Assembly: GCF_016595795.1 (NCBI RefSeq)
Contig: NZ_JAENHN010000037.1
Span: forward strand, 62,001 to 126,000
Direction of reading: 5' to 3'
DNA: 64,000 nt
Source: Clostridium yunnanense
GTDB taxonomy: Bacteria; Bacillota; Clostridia; Clostridiales; Clostridiaceae
In this document: positions 1 to 10,567 of the stretch, piece by piece
How positions within the stretch are numbered: position 1 is the first letter of the stretch
Layout of the letters: each line of letters opens with the position of its first letter
Made by a program: the position numbers and the translations under genes
Notes under the pieces: generated by a model
Told to the model about the DNA's origin: nothing
Databases searched by the model: none
The model's input: the letters and a program-made list of their open reading frames with translations, nothing else

Positions 1-629
<629 letters not shown>

Positions 630-807
630 TTAAATCATGCTAATAATAGCAAAGTCAATTTGGCTTTTTAAAAGCTCACTTTTATCTTATTTACCAGTCC
701 AATTATATAATTTATTCTTTAAAACCCTCTATTCATCTAGCTTCACAGTAGTTAATATCAGATTTTGGACTACTTTTATTTTATTTTTCTTTATGATATT
801 ATTGCCT

Positions 808-821
808 TGTAAACGGCAACA
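808..821 (+). promoter_or_regulatory. cre-like catabolite repression site
   Basis: TGTAAACGGCAACA differs at one position from the CcpA consensus TGWAANCGNTNWCA. It lies 29 bases before the PTS start codon and just before the AGGAGG at 833-838, inside the likely 5' leader, where CcpA can block transcription. Inferred from consensus only. Confidence 0.5.
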
Positions 822-849
822 ATAACAACTATAGGAGGTATTAAGCGAT

Positions 850-2682
850 ATGAAAAAGGAAGAAGTAGTAGCCCAAATTATAAATGAGGTTGGTGGGAAA
901 GAGAATATTAATAATGTGTGGCACTGTATGACTCGGCTACGTTTTGACTTAAAGGATAAAACAAAAGTTAACCAAGAGGCTATCCAAAGCTTAGAAGGAA
1001 TTCTTGGTTCACAATTTAATAAAGATCAATTCCAAATTGTTATAGGAACAACGGTAGATAAATATTACGATATTATAGTTAACATTTTAGGCTCAAATAT
1101 TAATAAAAATTCAACTGAAAAGGATAAAAATTCTCAATCTAAAGATAAGAAAAGCTTATCAACGAGATTCATGGATACAGTATCAGGGGTTTTTGGTCCG
1201 ATAGTTCCAGCTATCGCGGGAGCTGGAATGATAAAGGGATTAATAGCTGGACTAGTTGCCTTGAAATTTATATCCGGAAATACTGATACTCTTAAGGTTA
1301 TCGATATGATAGCCAGTGGTGTTTTCACATTTTTACCATTCTTTTTAGCGGTATCTGCGGCAAAGAAGTTCAAAACGAACGAATACTTAGCCGTTGCTAT
1401 TGCTGCAACGATTATGTATCCTACCATGGTTGATGCTGCGAAAGCTGGTAAAATAACCGCTTTTTATGTCTTAGGGATCTTACCTATACCTGTATTTAAT
1501 TATTCAAGTAGTGTAATTCCTATCATATTTGCAGTTTGGGTATTAAGTTACGTTCATAAATTAATTGATAAATATATGCCTGATACTATGCGTACAGTAT
1601 TTACACCAACTCTAACCTTATTTATTTCAGGATTTTTAACATTGGGAGTTACTGGCCCAATTGGTATTTACTTAGGAAGAGGCTTGGCATGGGTCATTAC
1701 CGCTTTATTCAGCATTTCTCCAATTCTTGCTGGAGTTATAGTAGGTGCAATTCGTCCTATAGCTATATTAACAGGAATGCATCATGCCATGACACCAATT
1801 GCTCTTCAAAATTTTGCAACCCAAGGCTATGACATGTTAATGCCTATGATGTTCATGACAAATATTTCAATTACAGGAGCTGCTGCTGCTATTTACTTTA
1901 AAGAAAATACAAAGCAAGGTAAAACAATAGTTATATCTTCAGTGATCTCTGGACTTTTTGGTATTACTGAACCAGCCTTATTTGGAGTATTAACTAAATA
2001 TAAAAAAGCTTTCTTTGCTGCAACAATAGGAAGTACAGTTGCCTCTGCCTTTATCAGTTCATTTGGAGTTCGTTTATACGGATATGTTCTATCAAGCGTA
2101 TTCAGTATACCAGCTTACATCGGGCCATATTTTGTATATGCTATGTTAGGCATACTTATAGCACTTAGTGTTTCTTTTGCTTTATCATATCTTTTTGTAG
2201 TAAAGATGGATAAAAAAGACTCAACTTCATCAAAAAATAATGAGATAGCATCTGTAATGACAGGTGACGTAAAAGATATAACTGAAGCACCAGATCAAAC
2301 TTTTGCTCAAAAGCTATTAGGAGATGGATTTGTAGTATTCCCTTCAGCTGGCAAAGTTGTCGCACCTTTTGATGGTACTATAACAATGATTTATAAAACC
2401 AAACATGCTATTGCACTAACATCAAGCAATGGTATAGAAGTTTTGATTCATATAGGGTTAGACACTGTCACACTTAATGGTGAAGGGTTTGCTCTATTAG
2501 TTAAAGAAGGTGATACTGTAAAAAGAGGACAAACAATTTTAAATGTAGATTTGGCTCTTATGAAATTAAAAGGAATGCAAATGGCAACACCAGTTATTGT
2601 TACTAATTTAAATGAACGAGTGCTAAAGCTTAAGAAAATTGGTAATGTTGAAGCTGGTGAAACTGTTGTAGATATTAAATAA
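850..2682 (+). CDS. PTS beta-glucoside-type transporter, EIIBCA
   Basis: A 610-residue membrane permease that takes up and phosphorylates a sugar. Domain order is IIB, IIC, IIA as in the BglF family. IIB (about 1-85) carries the phospho-cysteine C26 in HCMTRLRF. IIC (about 105-450) has multiple hydrophobic segments and the signature GITEPALFGV. IIA (about 475-610) has the IIA-Glc-type motif with the probable phospho-histidine H534 in HIGLDTV. Length is normal for a complete EIIBCA. AGGAGG at 833-838 supports the ATG at 850. Sugar specificity (aryl-beta-glucoside, trehalose, sucrose or other) cannot be read by eye; no phospho-glucosidase or BglG antiterminator lies in the window. Probably under CcpA control. 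Confidence 0.9.
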   Translation: MKKEEVVAQIINEVGGKENINNVWHCMTRLRFDLKDKTKVNQEAIQSLEGILGSQFNKDQFQIVIGTTVDKYYDIIVNILGSNINKNSTEKDKNSQSKDKKSLSTRFMDTVSGVFGPIVPAIAGAGMIKGLIAGLVALKFISGNTDTLKVIDMIASGVFTFLPFFLAVSAAKKFKTNEYLAVAIAATIMYPTMVDAAKAGKITAFYVLGILPIPVFNYSSSVIPIIFAVWVLSYVHKLIDKYMPDTMRTVFTPTLTLFISGFLTLGVTGPIGIYLGRGLAWVITALFSISPILAGVIVGAIRPIAILTGMHHAMTPIALQNFATQGYDMLMPMMFMTNISITGAAAAIYFKENTKQGKTIVISSVISGLFGITEPALFGVLTKYKKAFFAATIGSTVASAFISSFGVRLYGYVLSSVFSIPAYIGPYFVYAMLGILIALSVSFALSYLFVVKMDKKDSTSSKNNEIASVMTGDVKDITEAPDQTFAQKLLGDGFVVFPSAGKVVAPFDGTITMIYKTKHAIALTSSNGIEVLIHIGLDTVTLNGEGFALLVKEGDTVKRGQTILNVDLALMKLKGMQMATPVIVTNLNERVLKLKKIGNVEAGETVVDIK

Positions 2683-2807
2683 TTTGTATATATTAAAGCA
2701 CTATTTAGATAAGTTCATAAAATTCACATACGATCAAAATATTTATTAATTAATACAATTAGAAACGGTATATAGTTTTGTGTTAAAAATAAATTTATTA
2801 TTAAAAT

Positions 2808-2845
2808 ATTACTGGGAGTCTTCACTCCCAGTAATTTCTTTTTGT
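2808..2845. terminator. Rho-independent terminator after the PTS gene
   Basis: A perfect 12-bp stem (ATTACTGGGAGT, 2808-2819, with 2824-2835), a CTTC loop and TTTCTTTTT. It lies between convergent genes; on the minus strand it is followed by a weaker T-rich run, so it may also serve the histidine kinase operon. Confidence 0.85.
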
Positions 2846-2938
2846 GAAAAAAATATTTCTTTTATTATTATCAGGGATAATCTGACCTGTGATTTTTTCA
2901 GCTCACAAAGTGAGCGTAGACACACAATTTATTCATAT

Positions 2939-4012
2939 TTAAAGAGGTAGTCTTACTAAAATTGATGTTCCGCTCCCTATTTTACTTTCGACCTCAATTC
3001 TACCCTCATGAGCAGTTACAATCTGCTTTACAATCGCCATTCCAAGTCCTGTTCCCCCTGTGTGTGTATCAGTTGAAGTTCCCCTATAATAGCGATCAAA
3101 TAAATGGTTAATCGTATATTCATCCATTCCTTTTCCGTTATCTTTTATTTTCACTTCCACTTCTGATTTTTTCTGTATATATATATCAATCCCAGTACCT
3201 CTGGGATTATGCACAACTGCATTGACCAACAGGTTAGAAAATGCTCTTTTCAGCAGTTGAACATCACCCATAATGTAGATAGGGTCATCCTCTCCAATTA
3301 TTTCAAAAGAATTATACTTACTAGAAGGCTTATTAGCTATTTCAGCAACGACTCTACGAACTAGCTCTACCAGCTCTATTTTATTGAAGTTAATTTGGAG
3401 ACCTATAGACTGATCCATTCGAAAGGCAATTCCAAGATCATTAATTAATTGTTCCATATGAGTGGACTTATCCCTAATAAGCTGCATAAACTCTTTCCTC
3501 TCCTTTTCACTCCATTCATACTCATCTGATACAAGCATATCTGCATATCCTGAGATATATGATAAGGGAGTCTTTAGGTCATGGGTAATGCCTGCCGCCC
3601 ACTCCTGCCTCAACCCTTCAAACTCTTTCCGTTTCCGCTCGTTTTCCTGTAAAGTAGCAGACAGAGCTTCGAGGTTTGCATATACTTCTCGGTAAAGTCT
3701 ACTGGAAGTAAAACGAAAATGTTTTTTCTTAACAGGGATAAGATGCTCTCCGTTTGACAGTTTTCTTATTCTCACTAAAACATCAAACATTGGCCGCGCA
3801 ACGTAATAGCCATAGAACAAGCAATACAAAAAATAAGCTGCAATAATAATTCCTGTTGTAATATTAATCACATATGTTTCCATTGGTCGCTTTAACGCCA
3901 CAGTATAGAATATTGCCGGCAGCGAAACAAATAAAAATAACAATATCTGATGTATTATAAAATTTAATGTAAAACGGACTATTAGCTTACCATTTGTGAA
4001 GTTTATTTTCAT
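2939..4012 (-). CDS. Sensor histidine kinase of a resistance-type two-component system
   Basis: 357 residues. Two N-terminal membrane segments (about 17-40 and 50-70) with a very short outside loop are followed by a HAMP-like linker, the H-box with phospho-acceptor H144 (GITHDLKTPL), an N-box near LLVNAVVHNP and ATP-binding G motifs (DNGKGMDE, GGTGLGMAIVK). The short sensor region is typical of kinases that monitor cell-envelope stress together with an ABC transporter. The start overlaps the response regulator stop by 4 bases, indicating translational coupling. It is last in a four-gene leftward operon. The likely target is its neighbour at 4009-4725; the signal is unknown. Confidence 0.9.
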   Translation of the reverse strand: MKINFTNGKLIVRFTLNFIIHQILLFLFVSLPAIFYTVALKRPMETYVINITTGIIIAAYFLYCLFYGYYVARPMFDVLVRIRKLSNGEHLIPVKKKHFRFTSSRLYREVYANLEALSATLQENERKRKEFEGLRQEWAAGITHDLKTPLSYISGYADMLVSDEYEWSEKERKEFMQLIRDKSTHMEQLINDLGIAFRMDQSIGLQINFNKIELVELVRRVVAEIANKPSSKYNSFEIIGEDDPIYIMGDVQLLKRAFSNLLVNAVVHNPRGTGIDIYIQKKSEVEVKIKDNGKGMDEYTINHLFDRYYRGTSTDTHTGGTGLGMAIVKQIVTAHEGRIEVESKIGSGTSILVRLPL

Positions 4013-4725
4013 ATGATTTCACCTTGCTTTGGTGGAACAAACTTGTAACCAATTCCTCTTAAATTTACAATGAGAGAAGGATTTTTCATATCCGGTTCAA
4101 TTTTCTTACGCAGACGCATAATATGAATGGAAACCGTTTTTTCATCTCCAATGCTGTCATAACCCCATACATGTTCATATAACTGGCTAGCAGTAAATAC
4201 CTGATTAGGATGGTCAACCAAGAAAAGTAGAAGATCAAATTCCTTGGCTGGGCAAGGTATTTCTTTTCCATCCACCAATAATTGAGCAGCCTTTCTATCA
4301 ATGACAACAGTACCGAAACGATAACTCTCCGTTGCCTGCGAAGCATTTTGATATTGCTCCTGTCTTCGGAATTGGACCTCGATACGCGCGGCAACCTCCA
4401 ACGGATTGAAGGGTTTTGTTATATAATCATCCCCTCCAATCCCCAATCCTGTCAGCTTATCTAAATCACTTGAACGGGCGGTAAGAAACAATATTGGAAC
4501 AGTAGTATATCGCCTTATTTCCTGGCACAGTTTGAATCCATCTGTATCTGGCAGCATTACATCTAATACAATCAAGTCATATGCCTGTCGGATGATTTTT
4601 CCCATTGCTTCTTGTCCTGTGAAGGCACTGCTGATGAATGTATATCCTTCCTTGCGAAGTATGGTTTCCAGCATCTTTACGATACCGGTCTCATCATCCA
4701 CAATAAGTATTTTTTGTAGACGCAT
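4009..4725 (-). CDS. OmpR-family response regulator
   Basis: 238 residues. The receiver domain (about 1-120) has the acidic pair D10/D11, phospho-acceptor D55 in LIVLDVMLPD and K104 in TKPFNPLE. The C-terminal winged-helix domain (about 135-232) ends with the usual IHIMRLRKKIE and LRGIGYKF motifs. It is the DNA-binding partner of the kinase encoded immediately downstream. Together with the ABC genes upstream it forms a BcrAB/VanRS-like envelope-stress module, and it probably autoregulates the operon. Confidence 0.93.
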   Translation of the reverse strand: MRLQKILIVDDETGIVKMLETILRKEGYTFISSAFTGQEAMGKIIRQAYDLIVLDVMLPDTDGFKLCQEIRRYTTVPILFLTARSSDLDKLTGLGIGGDDYITKPFNPLEVAARIEVQFRRQEQYQNASQATESYRFGTVVIDRKAAQLLVDGKEIPCPAKEFDLLLFLVDHPNQVFTASQLYEHVWGYDSIGDEKTVSIHIMRLRKKIEPDMKNPSLIVNLRGIGYKFVPPKQGEII

Positions 4726-4789
4726 TTTTTTCTTTCTCCTTTGCTGTTATGCTACTTTCTATTATCCAACAAATTTATCATAATATCCA

Positions 4790-5725
4790 CTATATGGACA
4801 CATCACGCTTTTTGAATACTATCCAGCTTATGAGGGAAAGTACAAAGATGTATACAAGCAATACTGAGATAGAAAAGCTCAACGTCATTTCAGGTCTAGC
4901 CGGAAGATGGAATATATAAAGGCTGATGTCGCTGTTAGCAAAGGGCAGGTACTTCAACCATTCCACTTTTGCCGCTGCCTCAATCATTGAATTGCCTACT
5001 ATCATAATGAACAGTGATATTCCAACCGCCAAGGCACTGTTGCGCAAAACCGTCGATACAGCAAAAGCAAAAGTTACATATCCCATAATAGGGAAAATGC
5101 TCAAACCGTACATCTTTATAACCTGCATTATGACATTCTGTTGAACAATCTGACCTTGCTGGTTCAAAAACAAGTCAGTAACATAAAGGTCTCCTACTCC
5201 ATAAAACAAAGCATTAGCCACATAAGCACATACAACCAACAGTGAAAGCATAACAATAGAAAACAAAACTACGGCTATGTATTTAGAAAACAAAATTTTT
5301 GTTCGGCTGTGAGGGCGAATTAGCAAGAGCTTCATTGTTCCCGCTGTATATTCCCCGGCAACCATGTCCGCAGCAATAATAATGGCAAAAATCATTACCA
5401 TTTCTATTAAACCAGAGAGATTCATCAATTCCGACCACGGATTGTTATGTGGAGCAGCTATATCATTTGCTAAGCGATACCTGGCTATTTTCAACTTATT
5501 TTCAGCATCAGCCCTAAGCGTAGGAGATAACTCGCTAATTTTTAACCGTTCTTCATACTTCTTAACAAGCTGCGTAGTTTCGGTTCTCCAATCTTTTGAA
5601 GGTTTAGAATTTGCTTTTCCAAGAACAGATGCACCGATGCTGATAACAACTAACACCAATAGCAAAATCCATGTAAGTTTGCGACTATATATTTTCATAC
5701 TTTCGTTGGCAATTAATCCGATCAT
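4790..5725 (-). CDS. ABC-2 type permease, bacitracin/lantibiotic-resistance-like
   Basis: 311 residues. One N-terminal membrane segment (about 16-35), an extracytoplasmic stretch with charged and helical character to about residue 95, then five hydrophobic segments. The phrase ADMVAGEYTAGTMKLLLIRP is the usual coupling region of BcrB/NatB-like permeases. Its start overlaps the ATPase stop by 4 bases, so the two form one exporter. It probably removes or repels a membrane-active antimicrobial, but the substrate is not readable from sequence. Confidence 0.87.
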   Translation of the reverse strand: MIGLIANESMKIYSRKLTWILLLVLVVISIGASVLGKANSKPSKDWRTETTQLVKKYEERLKISELSPTLRADAENKLKIARYRLANDIAAPHNNPWSELMNLSGLIEMVMIFAIIIAADMVAGEYTAGTMKLLLIRPHSRTKILFSKYIAVVLFSIVMLSLLVVCAYVANALFYGVGDLYVTDLFLNQQGQIVQQNVIMQVIKMYGLSIFPIMGYVTFAFAVSTVLRNSALAVGISLFIMIVGNSMIEAAAKVEWLKYLPFANSDISLYIFHLPARPEMTLSFSISVLLVYIFVLSLISWIVFKKRDVSI

Positions 5726-6648
5726 TTTTTGTCCTCCGTTACCTCTAAAAATTTATCTTCCAAGGTTTGTTCCTTCATTTGGATACTATATACCTGAATA
5801 CCTGCGTCCATTAAGTGTCTATTAACTGTTGGAATTTCCTCTTTGTTCATCTCAATCAGCAATTGCCCCGGATGTTCTGTGCATAAAGCTGTTTTGTTTA
5901 AAGCAGCAATTATCTTCTTTGCCTGTTCTACTTGAGTAGGTTCCACTGTGACACATACGCCAGAAGCTCCGCTTTTATGGATAAAATCCTGTATACTTTG
6001 AATACGTACCAGCTTTCCATTTTGTAGAATACCCACTCTGTCGCACATCAATTCCATCTCAGAAAGCAAATGGCTTGAAACCAAAACGGCAACCCCTTCC
6101 TCATTGGCCAGCTTTTTCAGATAATTACGTAATTCATGAATACCGGAAGGATCAAGTCCATTTGTCGGTTCATCCAGAATTAAAAGTGAGGGACGATGCA
6201 GAAGAGCCTGCGCAATCCCAAGTCTCTGACGCATACCGAGAGAATAGGTAGCTACTTTATCATGAATCCTGTCCTTTAGTCCAACAATCTCCATCATTTC
6301 ATTAATGCGGGCCTTTGTTACACCTGGAACCATTCTGGCATAATGCTTTAAGTTCTGATACCCTGTCAAATATTTATACAAATCCGGATTTTCAACAATG
6401 GCTCCTACATTCTCAATAGCCTTTTTAAAATCTTTTGTAATACTTTGTCCCTTAATAAGAATATCGCCCTGACTTATCTCTATCAGTCCCACCATCATAC
6501 GAATTGTGGTTGTCTTCCCTGCTCCATTAGGCCCTAAGAAACCGAATACCTCCCCTGCTGGAATATTAAAAGAAAGATCTTCTACAATATTTTTTCTTCC
6601 AACTTTTTTTGTTACATGTAGTAGCTGTACTACTGGCGTTTGGTTCAT
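5722..6648 (-). CDS. ABC transporter ATP-binding protein, BcrA-like
   Basis: 308 residues, first gene of the leftward cassette. Walker A GPNGAGKTT at 39-47, signature YSLGMRQRLGIAQAL, Walker B LLILDEPTNGLD and the H-loop in VLVSSHLLSEME are all intact. The C-terminal extension of about 85 residues after the nucleotide-binding core is usual for the BcrA/NatA group. It partners with the permease encoded next. The region upstream of this gene carries an unusual repeated inverted motif, listed separately. Confidence 0.9.
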   Translation of the reverse strand: MNQTPVVQLLHVTKKVGRKNIVEDLSFNIPAGEVFGFLGPNGAGKTTTIRMMVGLIEISQGDILIKGQSITKDFKKAIENVGAIVENPDLYKYLTGYQNLKHYARMVPGVTKARINEMMEIVGLKDRIHDKVATYSLGMRQRLGIAQALLHRPSLLILDEPTNGLDPSGIHELRNYLKKLANEEGVAVLVSSHLLSEMELMCDRVGILQNGKLVRIQSIQDFIHKSGASGVCVTVEPTQVEQAKKIIAALNKTALCTEHPGQLLIEMNKEEIPTVNRHLMDAGIQVYSIQMKEQTLEDKFLEVTEDKK

Positions 6649-6694
6649 ATATATCTGCTCCTTTTTACAATATATTTAAAAACTCATTATTGCT

Positions 6695-6857
6695 ATAGAT
6701 AAACTAGTTCCAAATGGAACATACATCCGTGAGTCTATTGCTATTAATATTTAACGGAAATTTCGATTAGTTTTATTAGATGGAACTAGATTATCTATTC
6801 CGCTGAACTGATAAAATACTTCAGTAATTAGATTCCAATATGAAGTAGTTTATCTAT
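6695..6857. repeat. Threefold repeated element upstream of the ABC resistance operon
   Basis: An 18-base motif at 6695-6712 recurs inverted at 6781-6798 with one mismatch, and its core (AGTTTATCTAT) appears a third time at 6843-6857. The first copy also overlaps a small palindrome, GTTCCA-AA-TGGAAC, at 6707-6720. The position, just upstream of the ABC ATPase start, suggests regulator binding sites or a leader hairpin. Confidence 0.5.
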
Positions 6858-6859
6858 AT

Positions 6860-7487
6860 CTTCAAGTTAATTATAGAAGTATAAAGTAAACAGACGGTAA
6901 ACAGAACATAAACATACAGCAAAATCAATTCCCACTTGTGCCCACTATAATTAGATAGAAAAAAAATAATGTTGGTGATAGTTAGACAAGGTTGCTGAAA
7001 ACATGAAGATTAAACATAGTAAATAAATTAATCCAAGTAAAGCTTAATAGACTGCCTTACTTGGATATTTTAGTATTATCTTTGAACTTGTTAAAAGTGC
7101 TAAAATTTTGACGTTTACCGTTTTCCTATCCATATACTCTCTTAAATCTGGTTTTATCAATAATAAATACTAAAAAACAGCCTTCATCTAAAGACGAAAA
7201 GCTCTCTGTAAAAACTTTATTAAAATGGAATGCCAGGACTTTATTAGAAATATTAATAGTTCAATATTTGACTACATTTACTTAACCACAAACCACAGTC
7301 TCAACATGTGTGCATACAATCCTTCAATACAATCTCGCAAAGACTTTAGCACGCCCCCCCTAGGTCGTTTTTTAATAGGAGGTCTAGGCATAAAACTGGT
7401 ATTATAATTGGATTTGCAATACCCACCATCCTATATTTTGGGGTTTTGCACGTTGAAAGATATCCAAACTACGCCCCCCTCATATTC
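6860..7487. other. Gene-free AT-rich stretch
   Basis: Only very short open frames are present here and none has a credible ribosome site or recognisable motif. A C-rich patch near 7352 (acgccccccctag) is echoed near 7471 (acgcccccct), suggesting old element ends. I see no gene. Confidence 0.5.
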
Positions 7488-7688
7488 CTATAACTCTTCA
7501 TCACCAACTAGTAATTCTTTAAGCCATTTAGGTAATCTATTAACTTTTTTAAACCCTAGAATTTTATCAGCAATTTCTTTAGCATCCTCTTTCCTCCAAA
7601 ATCTATCCTTAATGTAGCATTCCCTACAACAATACTTTAGATGATTAATGCCTAAAGACTTAAATTCTTTTCCATAGTATGAACATTT
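7488..7688 (-). pseudogene. Fragment of a small zinc-ribbon-like protein
   Basis: The minus strand reads about 66 residues to a TAG at 7488-7490. It begins near KCSYYGKEF, continues with YCCRECYIKDRFW and ends LPKWLKELLVGDEEL. The cysteine pattern looks like a zinc ribbon in which one cysteine has become tyrosine. No start codon is visible in frame and the 5' side runs into transposase remnant DNA, so this is probably a truncated gene. I do not recognise the family. Confidence 0.35.
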
Positions 7689-7693
7689 TAGAT

Positions 7694-8167
7694 CATAAGC
7701 TTTATGATGTGTTTTCTCACAATTCTCATCTTAAAGGTAAAACAGTATATGGCAATCAAATTTTAGTTTCATTACTTTCTTGTGATGGATTGGAACTTCC
7801 TTATTTAATATACATTTACGATAAGGATTCTATGAGTAAAATAGAACTAACCCAAAGATTAGTTGAATCTCTACCTAATCCTGAAAATAAAGGATATGTG
7901 TTGTGTGATAGTTGATATAGTTGTAAAGCTTACTTATGATTAGACGGATATCAAGTAAGGAGTGAAAAGAGCATTGGCAGATATCTTGCAATAATGACTA
8001 TAAATTATACTTATTACAAATTATACTCTAATGAATCATATCACTTTAATACTTGATATAAATCAGCCAAGAAAGCTCTAATAAAATCTAAAATAACATA
8101 TATCTACGAAGCTACCGCTACCGGAAAGTCACTAGAAGAAGTTTTTAAAACATTAAAAATAGCTTAG
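7694..8167 (+). pseudogene. Decayed transposase, copy 1
   Basis: Open stretches in different frames resemble a DDE-type transposase: a first part from about 7694 to 7915 (LKGKTVYGNQILVSLLSC, then YVLCDS) and a C-terminal tail at about 8085-8167 (YEATATGKSLEEVF). The codon after CDS is TGA where the second copy at 11297 has TGG, so the frame is broken, and the segment between 7920 and 8085 is degraded. About 80 bases (7850-7930) are nearly identical to 11298-11380. The remnant marks the left edge of the accessory region. Confidence 0.65.
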
Positions 8168-8610
8168 TTAATCTTTTGGTTATTTAAGTGCAAAATTATT
8201 CAAGCAAAAATTCACTATTATAGTAAATATAATATATACTACAAGAAGTAAAATGTTTATTAACCATTTACAAAAAAGGACATTTTCTGTGTAATCATTA
8301 AATATGATAAAAGAAAAAACAAAAAAACGCATTAATTAGAAAAAAATCAAAAGAATACTTTGTATATATTTAAAGTATTTACTACATATATGCAACAAAA
8401 TGAGGAAACAAAAAAATAAAAACATTTCATAATTCTACAAAATAAATAATAGAAGAGCAATATAATACAAATATAGCATAAAAATTACATATGTAGGAAC
8501 AGATGATTAGAATAAAATATCTATTGATTATTTGTAAAAACATTTTTTGAGATTAAAAGAAATACATAATATCATTATGTGTAAAAGGTTAAAAATACCT
8601 ACAATAGAGA
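8168..8610. other. Very AT-rich non-coding stretch
   Basis: No open frame of interest, no clear hairpin with a T-run and no recognisable motif. It separates the transposase remnant from the AMP-ligase pseudogene. Confidence 0.5.
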
Positions 8611-9557
8611 AAAGTCTGAGAAAGATTTTAATATTGATTATTCAAACGAATTAGCGTTTATAATGTCAACTTCAGGTACAACAGGCATACCAAAAAGGGG
8701 GATGCTGAGTCCCGATAACATAATATCTAATTTACAAGATATAGATGAATATTTCAAATTATCAGACGAAGATCATGTTTTATCATGCAACGGTTATGAC
8801 TGGGGAGTTTTTAATAGGGCTTATTAGCGGTTGCAGAATTAGCTTTTATAATGAGGGATTTTCACCAAACAGATTATCAAATTTCATAAAAAAGTTAACT
8901 GTACTGGTATGTGTGCAATACCTACAATGTTTTACAATATTGGAATCGATAAAGGAAAATTGGATTTGGATACTCTAAGAATTATTGTTATAAGTGGCCA
9001 ATGTGTAAACTGGAAAGTATCAGAAAAATTAATCAAGGCTTTTTCTAAAGCAAAAGTTGTAGAAAATGATGATAGCTGTGTAATCAATGTAGAAGTAGAA
9101 GAGTTATTAATCCAAGGCTCAATCGTTATGAAAAGTTACTGGAATGACCAAGAAAAGACGAATGAAAAAATAAAGAATGGGTGGCTTCATACAAGCGATT
9201 TGGCTTATAAAGATAAAGATAGCTTTATTTATATAAAAGGAAGATTAGATGATATGATAATTAAGGCAGGAGTTAATATTTACCTTCAAGAGATAGAAGC
9301 TATACTGCTTTAAGATGAAAATATTAAAGAGGTAGTAGCTTAAGGAGAAGTTGATGTCAGGTATATGCAAAGTATAAGTGTTGCAGTTACTACTTCTGAA
9401 AAAAAATATAGATACAGCCTTTCTAATGGGTTTATGCCGTAAAAGACTCTAGCTTTATCAGCGCCCTGAAAAGGTTTATATATTAGACAATATTCCTAGA
9501 AATGGATGTGAAAAATTACTTCGCAAGCAAATAGTAACCTTTATAGAAAAATTCTAG
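8611..9557 (+). pseudogene. Broken AMP-dependent ligase/adenylation-domain gene
   Basis: Pieces of one adenylate-forming enzyme can be followed through at least two frame shifts or stops. The P-loop region reads MSTSGTTGIPKRG (about 8662-8700) and stops at 8826. A middle part (MCAIPTMFYN to GRLDDMIIKAG) is open at 8909-9313 and carries the A7/A8-like motifs WLHTSDLAYKD and GRLDDMI. A last part after a stop ends PRNGCEKLLRK near 9500-9557, resembling the A10 lysine motif. The N-terminal third is missing. It precedes a BtrH-like gene, echoing the adenylation/BtrH pairing in the main cluster. Confidence 0.75.
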
Positions 9558-9583
9558 AGTTATTAATTTTGGAGGTGTGAAAT

Positions 9584-10567
9584 ATGATGAAAAAGTTACC
9601 ATTTAATTACCCGCCTTTGGTGGATGCATTCAGTGGTGGGGCAGGAAAAATGGCAGTACAAATGACAGACTATAAACAGTTGCCTTTACTTCTTTCGAAT
9701 CATCTTACAATAGCATATTATTACGATATAAATACCATAGGATTTAATTGGTATTGCTACAATGAAGATGGGTTTAAATTAACTGAGATAGAAGAAGATC
9801 TAATCGAAGTTGAAAAGAATAAAAATATTATCCCATATTTAATTGAGTGCTTAGATAAAGATTACTACATGCATTTATATCTTGATCATTATTATATATC
9901 AGATTGTGATTCGTATCGAAAGAGGCACTTTCTACATGACAGTGCAACTGTTTTTGGGTATGATACAGCAAGTAATGTATTTTATGCTGCTGATAATTTT
10001 AAAGATCGTAAATATGTAATCATGGAAATACCTTTTAATCAGATAGAGGATGCTATAAGAGGTGCTATAGATAAGCCTGCTACAAAGTATAAATTAGATA
10101 AGTCGATAAACTTTACTTTAGAAATTGATGCAATAATTTTAATAATTAAAGGATATTTGGAGAGTACATATCTTGTGGATGGGCCAAAGAAACATCCAAA
10201 GGATATCAAAGTAGCATATGGTATGGAGATATATGATGTCTTATTTAGCTATTTGAATAGATTAATTGAAGGCTATGATAGATATGATCATAGATCGTTT
10301 CATGTTATGTGCAATCATAAAGCTGTTCTGGTTGCATTGGTAAAATATTTAATTGAAAAGAATTTGGTTTTAAACGGAGCATCTATATTGGCAAGATTTG
10401 AAGAGTTGCATAGCAAATTTATGACATTAAGAAATGTTTTTCTTAAATATAGCATAACTAAGAATATAAATTTATTGAGTAAAGTTCAGGAAAATTTAAA
10501 TAATATTAAACAATTAGAAAAAGATAGCCTTAATCTTCTCTTAAATAATATTGTTACAATTGCATAA
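9584..10567 (+). CDS. BtrH-N-like (papain-fold) protein, apparent loss of the nucleophile
   Basis: 327 residues, with GGAGG before the ATG. The N-terminal half resembles the BtrH N-terminal domain, a cysteine-protease-like fold that in butirosin synthesis moves an acyl chain from a carrier protein to an amine. H118 (RHFLHDSATVFGYD) and D137 (FYAADNF) line up with the His and Asp seen in the homologues at 13206 and 26579. The expected N-terminal cysteine is absent; the first cysteine is C58. The C-terminal half is helical and unassigned. It is the only intact gene in the decayed 7-12 kb region and lies directly downstream of the broken ligase. It could be a carrier-binding or structural relative rather than an active transferase. 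Confidence 0.6.
   Translation: MMKKLPFNYPPLVDAFSGGAGKMAVQMTDYKQLPLLLSNHLTIAYYYDINTIGFNWYCYNEDGFKLTEIEEDLIEVEKNKNIIPYLIECLDKDYYMHLYLDHYYISDCDSYRKRHFLHDSATVFGYDTASNVFYAADNFKDRKYVIMEIPFNQIEDAIRGAIDKPATKYKLDKSINFTLEIDAIILIIKGYLESTYLVDGPKKHPKDIKVAYGMEIYDVLFSYLNRLIEGYDRYDHRSFHVMCNHKAVLVALVKYLIEKNLVLNGASILARFEELHSKFMTLRNVFLKYSITKNINLLSKVQENLNNIKQLEKDSLNLLLNNIVTIA

Noticed and set aside
637-825. 62-codon hydrophobic open frame before the PTS gene
   Set aside because: No ribosome site, AT-driven hydrophobicity, and it overlaps the cre/leader region of the PTS gene.
7225-7617. Two adjacent short open frames of 60-69 codons on the plus strand
   Set aside because: No ribosome site or motif; the opposite strand carries a better supported zinc-ribbon-like fragment.
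8745-8978. 77-codon open frame within the AMP-ligase pseudogene
   Set aside because: It is mostly out of frame with the recognisable ligase motifs and is best explained as a shadow of the broken gene.
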